The notes below the pieces were generated by a model. It ran no database searches and was not told where the DNA came from. It saw only the letters and a list, made by a program, of their open reading frames with translations. A DNA stretch of 64,000 bases from DASZBX01 sp035943635 (GTDB taxonomy: Bacteria > Actinomycetota > Actinomycetes > Streptomycetales > Catenulisporaceae). The stretch covers positions 1 through 64,000 of the forward strand of contig DASZBX010000031.1 of the NCBI GenBank assembly GCA_035943635.1, in the 5' to 3' direction. Of the stretch, positions 8,773 through 16,081 are shown piece by piece. A program made the translations under genes and the position numbers. The stretch's first letter is position 1; each line of letters starts with the position of its first letter.

Positions 8773-10382
8773 CGCGCAATCCGCTCGAAGAAGGCCGCCA
8801 ACGGATCCCGATGCGCCTGCGGCTTGTTCCACTCGTTCTCAAGGTTCTCCGCGACGTGATGCACCGCGATCTCCTTGCCGTCGCGGTAGTGCCGGACAAC
8901 CGGGTGCAGGTAGGCGGCATCGAGCGCCTCCTCCGGCCGATCCTGCGCCGTACGCCGCACAGTCACGTCGAACGGATCCACCTTGTCGTGATCCGGCCCG
9001 TACTCCAGGGTGACGGCCAGGAACTCGGTGACCGGCTCCCCTCCCGCGCCCGTGGTCAGCTTGCCATCCAGCGCATACGCAACCGGCACCTCCTCGTAGT
9101 ACCGAGCAGCCCCGGCCCCACCCGCACCCTCGGGCAGCACCACCAGGTCCCCCATGACCCCGAACTGCTGCCACAGCGCCGAACTCCGGTTGACCCGATC
9201 CAGTACCGCCGCAGTCAACCCGTCCGCAGTCCCCTCCACCTCGCGATACGGCCACGCAATACCCTGAGTCTCCTGCTCCAGGATGTGGTGCAGAGCCCGC
9301 ACGGTGTACCGGAACCCGTGAATGAACCCGGTGGTCGCCTTCTTGAAATCCCGTTGCTGCATCAGGGTTCCAGCGAAATACAGCCCCGGCACGTTCACCG
9401 ACTCGTACGACGACGTCTGCTCCGGGAACCGGTCGTCGATGGCCAGACTCGGCTGCGTCCCCTCCCCGAAGACCGAGGCGTCGAACCGGAATCCGGTACA
9501 GGCGATCACCCGGTCGTAAAACAGCTCCTTGACGACCTCGTCCGCCCGCATGAACGCGAACCGCACCAGGAACCCGCCGCCGTCCACCGGCTCGATACTG
9601 CGCACAGTCCCGTCCAGCACCGCGTTCTGCGACTTGAGCTGGTAGGTGTCCAGGAAGTTGTTGTTCACCGCCCGCACATGGCCCACGTAGTGGCTCTGCC
9701 AGGCCAACCGCAGCGAACTGGGCCCGGCAACATGGATCACCGCGGCCTTCTCGATCAGATTGTCAGCCGTCTCGAGCGCGGAGTTCCCCTTACCGATGAT
9801 CAAAACCCGCTGATCGACGAACCCGGCCGGATCGGTCGGCATGGTGTCGTACCGTTCGACCAGCTCAATGCCCGGGATCGGCGGAACGTACAACCTCCCC
9901 ACACCGGTCGCCATGACCACCCGCCGAGCGCGATACGCAGTCCCGCCCTCAGTTCCGCCCTCGCCCCCGGCCCCAACCTCGACGACGAACACCCCGTCCT
10001 CCTCACGATCAACCCGCACCACCGGCGCATCGAACGCAACCCGCAACCCCAGCGCCTTGGCGAAGTCCCCCAGATAGCGCGGCAGTTCGTCAGCAGGCGG
10101 GAAATACCGCTCGGTATACCGGGTGAACAGCAGATCCGGGTCATCCGAGAGCAGCGAGTTCCAGTCCATCCGCAGGTTCAGCTCGGGATCGGTCGTTCCG
10201 GTGTGCGGCTTGTTGATCGAGATGAGCGTGCGGTGACGCGGGTAGACCGTGAAGAAGGTGCCGGGCGCGGGGCCGGCCTCCACGATCAGGTAGTCCCGGG
10301 ACTCGGCCTGCAACAGCGCGCCGAGCTGCAAACCGGCCGGACCGGCCCCGACGACGAGACAATCGTAAACGTGTTCTGACAC
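8769..10382 (-). CDS. FOXRED2-like FAD/NAD(P)-dependent oxidoreductase
   Basis: A 537-residue two-dinucleotide-domain flavoprotein. The N-terminal FAD Rossmann motif is LVVGAGPAGLQLG, and the second (NADPH) motif is VLIIGKGNSALETADNL near residue 200. The central block HYVGHVRAVNNNFLDTYQLK strongly resembles the FOXRED2/ERFAD group of flavoproteins (recollection) rather than Baeyer-Villiger or ornithine monooxygenases. The last ~100 residues (VTEFLAVTLEYGPDHDKVDP onward) form a further domain ending in HHVAENLENEWNKPQAHRDP. I chose GTG 10382 because GGAGG lies six bases upstream. This is the first gene of the cassette, followed by ATGA overlap with the hydroxy-acid oxidase. A candidate promoter with an inverted repeat lies about 250 bp upstream. 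The substrate is unknown. Confidence 0.88.
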   Translation of the reverse strand: MSEHVYDCLVVGAGPAGLQLGALLQAESRDYLIVEAGPAPGTFFTVYPRHRTLISINKPHTGTTDPELNLRMDWNSLLSDDPDLLFTRYTERYFPPADELPRYLGDFAKALGLRVAFDAPVVRVDREEDGVFVVEVGAGGEGGTEGGTAYRARRVVMATGVGRLYVPPIPGIELVERYDTMPTDPAGFVDQRVLIIGKGNSALETADNLIEKAAVIHVAGPSSLRLAWQSHYVGHVRAVNNNFLDTYQLKSQNAVLDGTVRSIEPVDGGGFLVRFAFMRADEVVKELFYDRVIACTGFRFDASVFGEGTQPSLAIDDRFPEQTSSYESVNVPGLYFAGTLMQQRDFKKATTGFIHGFRYTVRALHHILEQETQGIAWPYREVEGTADGLTAAVLDRVNRSSALWQQFGVMGDLVVLPEGAGGAGAARYYEEVPVAYALDGKLTTGAGGEPVTEFLAVTLEYGPDHDKVDPFDVTVRRTAQDRPEEALDAAYLHPVVRHYRDGKEIAVHHVAENLENEWNKPQAHRDPLAAFFERIAR

Positions 10383-10634
10383 TTCGACCTCCGTGCGTTT
10401 CCGGGGACGCCGACATGGAGACCTCTGCGTCACTCGAGGAGTGCGCGAGTCCCGTGAGTCCTCGGCGGACCCGGACCAGACGTGCCTATGGGAGTGTTCG
10501 TGCTGGACTGGCCAGACCGCCGTGCCGCGAGCATCGGCGGTGGGAGGCTTTCGCGCAGGTCGACGCCCGCTGATGAGCAGGCTGCGATAAAGCCCTGACT
10601 GTTACGAGGTGGAAAAGGACCGACCTCGATCCTG

Positions 10635-10672
10635 AGTCTATTCGGAATGGTTGAAGCGTCAATAGTCTTCAA
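10635..10672 (-). promoter_or_regulatory. Candidate promoter and operator of the flavoprotein/oxidase/P450/antiporter cassette
   Basis: On the minus strand, TTGACG (10662-10657) and TAGACT (10640-10635) are spaced 16 bp, matching a principal-sigma promoter, in the most AT-rich stretch of the 422 bp spacer 10383-10804. TTGAAG (10651-10656) and CTTCAA (10667-10672) form a perfect inverted repeat over the -35 box, a plausible repressor site. The leader to the GTG at 10382 would be about 240 nt. I see no riboswitch I can name in it. Confidence 0.5.
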
Positions 10673-10743
10673 GATTTTCACAGCTCACGGATATCCGAGC
10701 CGTGCGAAACACGCGCGTCACAACCCGGCCCGGCCGCCGGCCG

Positions 10744-10804
10744 GATCCCGGCGGCCCGCCGGGATCACCTGCCACATCACCCTTCCGGATCCCCCCGGGA
10801 TCCG
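10744..10804 (-). terminator. Two consecutive hairpins after the zinc-ribbon/CBM6 gene
   Basis: CGGATCCC/GGGATCCG (10786-10793/10797-10804) directly follows the stop codon. A second hairpin, GATCCCGGC/GCCGGGATC (10744-10752/10758-10766), has a 5 nt loop. Together they should separate this gene from the cassette downstream. Confidence 0.65.
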
Positions 10805-12571
10805 TCAGCCGAACTGGAACCAGTTCACGTTCACGAAGCCCCCGCCGGTGTTCGTGCTGAACGTCACATACAGCGTGTAGGTCCCCGCCGGAATCGGAGA
10901 CTCGCTGGTCGCGACGGTGATCCAGTTCTGCCATCCGCCGGTCCCGTTCACCGTCAGCGAGGCGAACACGGGCCCGTTGGGCGAGTTGAGCCGGAACTGG
11001 ATCGAGCCGATGTTCGCGGCGGTCAGCTGCGAGGCCATCCGGACCTTGACCGTCCCGGCCAGGCCGGCCGGGAAGGTGACCCCGTTGTACGCCACCCAGC
11101 TGCCGTTGACGATCCAGCCCACGTTCTGGCCGCCGCCGGTGTCCGTGGTCGTCTGGGTGCCGACGCTGTTGGAGCTGCTGTACGTCGACGCCGTGATCGT
11201 GAACGGGTTCGGCGCCGGCGGCTTCGTGGTCGTGACCACCTTGGGCGCCACCGTGGGCGTCGGCGTCGGCACGGACACCCCGCCGCTCGCGCCCGCGCTG
11301 GGCGTGGCGCCGAGCGTGCTCGTCGGGGTCGGCGTGACGCTAGCGTGCCCCGGCGCGGCCGACTGCCCGGCAACGTCGCGCCCGTCGGCCACGAAGGTCG
11401 GCCCGGCCGAACCGCCCACCGTCGGCCCGATCACCAGACCGGTCGACGAAGGCAGCGGATCCGCGGTGTGCGTGCTCGGCGAGGACGTGAAGATCACGCC
11501 ACCCACGACGACTGCCGCAACGGCGACCGTACCGACCAGCACACCGACGGTCACGTGGGTGAACCTGCGGGGACGCCCGTCGTCCCCACGGTGACTGGTA
11601 TGCCCGGGTATGAGGAAATCGCTCCCTCCGTCCCCGTCATAACTGATCTGCGCCGTGTCGGCACCGGAAACCGCGTGGTTCACCGCGGCCGCGGGCGGAG
11701 CGCTCGGCATGGACAGCGGAACCGGGACGGGCACCACGACCGGGGCCGTGTCCTCCTGCGCTTCCACCGGAGGTAACGGCCGCTGGGTGGGCAGATGCGA
11801 CATTCCGGCGTGCCGATCCGGCCCCTGCATCTGCGCCGGGATCGTGGGCCTGCGCGGCCCGGGCGCCCCCGCTCCCGGATCATCGCCAGGTCCAACGCCC
11901 GACTCATCCAGATTGCCCGGGTTCAGACCAATCGAAGCATCCGCATTCCCCGCGCCCGGCGGCAGATTCCGCGACGGCTTCACCCGAGGCGCCGCCCCCG
12001 CGAAGAGCGCAGCGCTCTGAGCCTGCTCCGCCTGCTGAGCGAGACCGGCAGCAGCACCGGCCGCCCCCAGAACCACGGCCTGCACCTGCGTCTGATCATC
12101 CCCCAGAACCGAGAGACCGGCCGCGGCCTGCACCGGAATCCCGTTGCCAGCCAACGCATCCGGCCGCACGGCCCCCGGCGACACCTCGTCCGGGGCCACG
12201 ACGCTCTGCAACAGCCCGCCCTGCGCCGCAGCCGCCTGCGCCACCCCGCCCGGCAACGGCTCGGGCACCTCCGGCGCCGCGACCTCAGCCTCGGCCTGCC
12301 TGGCCGCCAGCATCTCCCACAACTCCACCACCGCGCCCACGACGATCCGTGCGGCGGGGCCCGCTTCGGGCGTTGCGTCCTGCACCAAGGCTGGCTCCTC
12401 TTCCGGCGACGGCGTCTGCGTGTCAGAGTCTGACAGAGGAACGAGTTCTTGTACGCGGATCGCAGGCAGGGGCAGGGTGGGGTGCTCGTCGGACAGGCTC
12501 TCCATGGAGCCGCATCCGGCACAGGACAGAGCGCCGTTGAGGTAGCGCTTACACCGTGCGCAGTAATTCAC
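10805..12571 (-). CDS. Zinc-ribbon, single-TM envelope protein with extracellular CBM6-like domain
   Basis: A 588-residue protein with an unusual order of parts. The N-terminus is a zinc ribbon (YCARCKRYLNGALSCAGCG; CxxC and CxxC). A long Ala/Pro/Gln-rich, probably disordered cytoplasmic region of ~330 residues follows. One transmembrane helix follows a basic stop (GRPRRFTHVTVGVLVGTVAV). Then comes a Thr/Pro/Ser-rich wall-spanning linker (VTPTPTSTLGATPSAG). The C-terminal ~130 residues look like a family-6 carbohydrate-binding module: ITASTYSSSNSVGTQTTTDT, VGWIVNGSWVAYNGVTFP, VNVNWFQFG. I chose GTG 12571 because GGAGGAG lies five bases upstream; the longer frame has no ribosome site. The architecture suggests a sensor or anchor linking extracellular glycan to the cytoplasm. 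No catalytic domain is visible. Confidence 0.85.
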   Translation of the reverse strand: MNYCARCKRYLNGALSCAGCGSMESLSDEHPTLPLPAIRVQELVPLSDSDTQTPSPEEEPALVQDATPEAGPAARIVVGAVVELWEMLAARQAEAEVAAPEVPEPLPGGVAQAAAAQGGLLQSVVAPDEVSPGAVRPDALAGNGIPVQAAAGLSVLGDDQTQVQAVVLGAAGAAAGLAQQAEQAQSAALFAGAAPRVKPSRNLPPGAGNADASIGLNPGNLDESGVGPGDDPGAGAPGPRRPTIPAQMQGPDRHAGMSHLPTQRPLPPVEAQEDTAPVVVPVPVPLSMPSAPPAAAVNHAVSGADTAQISYDGDGGSDFLIPGHTSHRGDDGRPRRFTHVTVGVLVGTVAVAAVVVGGVIFTSSPSTHTADPLPSSTGLVIGPTVGGSAGPTFVADGRDVAGQSAAPGHASVTPTPTSTLGATPSAGASGGVSVPTPTPTVAPKVVTTTKPPAPNPFTITASTYSSSNSVGTQTTTDTGGGQNVGWIVNGSWVAYNGVTFPAGLAGTVKVRMASQLTAANIGSIQFRLNSPNGPVFASLTVNGTGGWQNWITVATSESPIPAGTYTLYVTFSTNTGGGFVNVNWFQFG

Positions 12572-12894
12572 TTGCTCTCCTCCCCCACCGATCCGCGGTG
12601 CTGCTTTCTCGGCACAGAAACCTATTGTGCCCCAAACCTGCGCCGCGATCTGCGGGAAACGGCGTTTCCCCGACACCGCGGCCGGATCCGCCGACCCGGC
12701 GGACAGTCGGAGAGCCTATCGAATCGCCGTTCGAAAATCCGATTCCCCCGGGAACCGGTCACACCCGTGTTACCGAAGTAGCAGTTCACAGCCACACCAC
12801 CATGATCGCTGTTCCCGACAGTCGCCGCACACACAATCGTCCGCCGCCACCCCATGGGCGGCGACGGACGATTTCCCCATCCAGGGCAAAAGAT
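12572..12894. other. Gene-free spacer between the zinc-ribbon/CBM6 gene and the DsbA remnant
   Basis: This 323 bp stretch holds the 5' leader of the zinc-ribbon gene (GGAGGAG at its right-hand end) and a terminator-like hairpin at 12835-12873. I see no further coding sequence. Confidence 0.5.
12835..12873 (-). terminator. Hairpin after the DsbA/FrnE remnant
   Basis: AATCGTCCG (12835-12843) pairs with CGGACGATT (12865-12873), with further G/C pairing inside. It begins 22 bp beyond the remnant's stop codon and marks the end of the qorB-side transcript. Confidence 0.55.
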
Positions 12895-13380
12895 TCACCT
12901 GATGTCGTCGGCCGTCCCCGGCGTGGCGCCCGGAACCTCGCACACACCCTCCGGACCGCACACCGCCGCGTCCTCCCCGGCCAGCGACACCAGCGCCGTG
13001 ACGACGGGCGGCCGGTCGGCAAAGGCCGTGCGCAGCGCCTGCCCGAGGGCGTCAGCGGACTGCGCACCGGGCACACCGTGCCGACGGTCGATCACGAAGA
13101 ACGGCACGCCGTTCGCCCCCAGCTGCCGGGCCTCGCGCTCGTCGGTGCGCACGGCTTCGAGGTACGCGTCCGAGTTGGTCCGAATTCTGGCGCCTGAGCC
13201 GAGTTGCCGGTAGGTGCGCTGACCTGCCGGGTGAGTGCGCACGGCGAAACGGCTGATCGGCGGTGGCCGCGGCGTCCGGCCGGGCGCCGCCGATCAGCCG
13301 TTTCGCCGCGCCAGAATTCGGAACACCTCGTCTAAGTAACACCAGGGGCAGACCACGTCGCCCCAGATCTCCACCCGCAT
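12895..13380 (-). pseudogene. Broken DsbA/FrnE-family thiol oxidoreductase
   Basis: The N-terminus MRVEIWGDVVCPWCYLDEVF, with the CPWC active site, starts at ATG 13380 but stops after 28 codons (ARRNG*). In another frame the family C-terminus is intact: SDAYLEAVRTDEREARQLG, ANGVPFFVIDRRHGVPGAQ (with the cis-Pro loop VPFF) and SADALGQALRTAF, ending at 12895. About 100 residues of the helical insertion domain expected between them are missing. The join consists of nested inverted repeats. A rare TTA codon follows CPWCY. It lies 5 bp after qorB, so it was probably the second gene of that operon. I regard it as non-functional. Confidence 0.85.
13180..13321. repeat. Nested perfect inverted repeats inside the broken DsbA gene
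   Basis: Outer arms of 14 bp: CCGAATTCTGGCGC (13180-13193) and its exact complement at 13308-13321. Inner arms of 22 bp: 13242-13263 and 13287-13308, exact complements around a 23 nt spacer. The right arms abut, while the left arms are separated by 48 nt. No terminal direct repeat or transposase is visible. Confidence 0.85.
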
Positions 13381-13385
13381 GATGC

Positions 13386-14246
<861 letters not shown>

Positions 14247-14321
14247 GGGAATGCACTCCTCGCACGGGGGGCGGTCCCCGCCGCGTCGACCGCGGCGGTT
14301 GGTGAGACCCACCCTACGCTT

Positions 14322-14351
14322 ACTTTTCGGAAGTGCAAACTTTTCAGAAGT
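14322..14351. promoter_or_regulatory. Tandem palindromic operators of the HxlR regulator
   Basis: ACTTTTCGGAAGT (14322-14334) and ACTTTTCAGAAGT (14339-14351) are two ACTT-N5-AAGT palindromes with centres 17 bp apart, between the divergent reductase and regulator genes. This is a good candidate for a redox-controlled operator pair. Confidence 0.7.
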
Positions 14352-14392
14352 TCTGGGAGGACGTAAGCTGGAGGCGTGGATGGAGGTCCCCG

Positions 14393-14836
14393 ATGAACCA
14401 GGTGAAGCACGCGAGCACGACCGGCCTGCCCGAGCCGGCCGAACTGTCGGAGCAGGACGAACGCCAGGCCCGGCAGCTGGAGTTCGACGTCTTCGCCAAG
14501 GAGTGCCCGTCCAGGACCGTGCTGGACCACATCACCGGCCGCTGGGGCGTGCTCGTGCTGGCCGGCCTGCGCAAGGGCCCGGCCCGGTTCAACGCGCTGC
14601 GCCGCCGGATCGAGGGGGTGAGCGAACGCATGCTGGCCCAGACCCTGCACGCCCTGGAACGCGACGGCTTCGTGCGCCGCGAGGTCCTGGCCGTGATGCC
14701 GCCGAGCGTGAGCTACTCCCTGACCGACCTCGGCGAGAGCACCGCCGACCACCTCCTGGCCCTGATCGAGCACATCGAAGCCCACGTGCCGGCCGTGCTG
14801 GACGCCCGCGACCGCAGCGAGGCGGCAGCCGAGTAG
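14393..14836 (+). CDS. HxlR/DUF24-family transcriptional regulator (QorR-like)
   Basis: A 147-residue winged-helix regulator. GGAGG lies seven bases before the ATG at 14393; the upstream ATG 14333 would place the operators inside the coding region. The HxlR core is clear: FAKECPSRTVLDHITGRWGV with an N-terminal Cys, VLAGLRKGPARFNALRRRI, GVSERMLAQTLHALERDGFV (recognition helix and wing) and YSLTDLGES. In the redox-sensing members of this family, the conserved cysteine near the N-terminus oxidises and releases DNA. The residue here (KECPS) is in the right place. It probably represses the divergent quinone reductase and itself through the tandem palindromes. Confidence 0.9.
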   Translation: MNQVKHASTTGLPEPAELSEQDERQARQLEFDVFAKECPSRTVLDHITGRWGVLVLAGLRKGPARFNALRRRIEGVSERMLAQTLHALERDGFVRREVLAVMPPSVSYSLTDLGESTADHLLALIEHIEAHVPAVLDARDRSEAAAE

Positions 14837-14902
14837 GCCGTCAGGTCATGCCGCGGGCGCGCCCCCAGCGCGCCCACGCCCCGAACCGCCTCGCACCGGA
14901 TT

Positions 14903-15148
14903 TCACAACGCAGGATTGGCATCCAGCGCATATCGTTCCGCCACGACCCGCGGAACCGACCCGAGGCCGTCGCACACGTCGCAGGCCTCCCGCGCCTTCG
15001 GGATGCCCTCCGGCCGCCGCGGAGCCTCGGCAGCGCAGGCCGGGCAGGCGACGACGAACCGACCGCTCCCCGGACCCGAGGTGTCGGCGAACACGGCCGA
15101 CAGCGGAACCTCGTGGTCAGACTCGGTTTCGAACTCAGACTCAGACAC
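14903..15148 (-). CDS. Small zinc-ribbon-like protein
   Basis: An 81-residue acidic protein starting at GTG 15148 with GGTGGTGA upstream. It carries two CxxC pairs, VACPACAAEAPRR and EACDVCDGLGS, the second like one DnaJ-type CxxCxGxG zinc knuckle. No other domain is visible. It sits just upstream of nothing co-directional except the HxlR gene's opposite strand, so function is unknown. The Cys spacing and ribosome site make it likely to be real. Confidence 0.6.
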   Translation of the reverse strand: MSESEFETESDHEVPLSAVFADTSGPGSGRFVVACPACAAEAPRRPEGIPKAREACDVCDGLGSVPRVVAERYALDANPAL

Positions 15149-15213
15149 TGCTCACCACCTGCCCTCCGATTCTGCTGATCCAGTACCCGGACCGGGTGTC
15201 AGCAATCAGAGAT

Positions 15214-16011
15214 CTACTTCTCTTCCGCTCTGCGGCCGACGAGGTGGAAGACGCGGCTCAGTTGGCGATACGGATCGCGGCGGCCGGCTTCCAGTTCCAC
15301 CGCGGCGGTCGCCATCACCTGCTTGGTGTCGCCGGGATCCAGCTGCGCCCCGCCGAACTCCAGCCAGTCGACGAACAGCCACACGCCGTACCAGCTCACC
15401 GGTTCGACGCCGTGCTCCTGCATCAACTCGCTGAGTTCCTCGACGGTGTCGGCCCGGCCCTGCACCCCCAGCACCCCGATCTCGGTCCTGGCGTCGAACG
15501 AAGCCAACGCATCGTCCCAGCGGCGCTCCAGGGCCGGGCGCACCGCCATCGCCTTGGCATTGCCGGTCATGATCGAGACGATGCCGCCGGGGGCCACGCA
15601 TCGGCACAGCTGCTCGACCATCGGATCCGGCCGGTCCAGGTATCCGAGCACGCCGTGGCACAACACCGCGTCGAACTGGCGGCCCGCGACCGCCTCAGCG
15701 GCGCTCTCGCCATCGGCCTGCACGAACGTCACCCGGCCCCGCACCTTCTCGGGCAACCGCTCCAACCGCTCACGGGCCTTGCCCAGCATCGCCGGGGACG
15801 AGTCGAGCAGCGTCACGTCATAGCCGGCCGGCGCCAGCGGGAACGACTGGTGCCCCGCGCCGCCGCCGACGTCGAGCACCGCCGCGGGAGGCGGCGGCAG
15901 ATGCCCCAGCAGTTGCTGGTGCAGCACGTACGTCCGCACGTGGCCCTTCACCGTGGCATAGGCGCCATCGGCGAACTGGTCGACCAACCCGGCCCAGATG
16001 TCCTCGTTCAC
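15214..16011 (-). CDS. Class I SAM-dependent methyltransferase
   Basis: A 265-residue Rossmann-fold methyltransferase. Motif I is VLDVGGGAGHQSFPLA, motif II VTLLDSSPAML, the acidic loop FVQADGES, and motif IV DAVLCHGVLGYLDRP, followed by GGIVSIMTGN. The order and the LCHGVLGY motif recall SmtA/CmoM-type enzymes, which modify tRNA uridine, but substrate assignment from sequence alone is unsafe. It starts at GTG 16011 (VNEDIWAGLVDQF). It stands alone between a small zinc-ribbon gene and the end of the SARP gene. Confidence 0.87.
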   Translation of the reverse strand: MNEDIWAGLVDQFADGAYATVKGHVRTYVLHQQLLGHLPPPPAAVLDVGGGAGHQSFPLAPAGYDVTLLDSSPAMLGKARERLERLPEKVRGRVTFVQADGESAAEAVAGRQFDAVLCHGVLGYLDRPDPMVEQLCRCVAPGGIVSIMTGNAKAMAVRPALERRWDDALASFDARTEIGVLGVQGRADTVEELSELMQEHGVEPVSWYGVWLFVDWLEFGGAQLDPGDTKQVMATAAVELEAGRRDPYRQLSRVFHLVGRRAEEK

Positions 16012-16081
16012 GGGGCCATGCTAGCGGTATGTGGTTAGTAACATGTAAGTCGTAGGCCGACGACTACGTCACAGCCGACTC

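Noticed and set aside
10430..10681. An 83-codon minus-strand frame starting VKILKTIDASTIPNR in the leader of the redox cassette; considered as a precursor peptide
   Set aside because: The GTG lacks a ribosome site, the predicted promoter lies inside the frame, and the product has no leader/core pattern I recognise.
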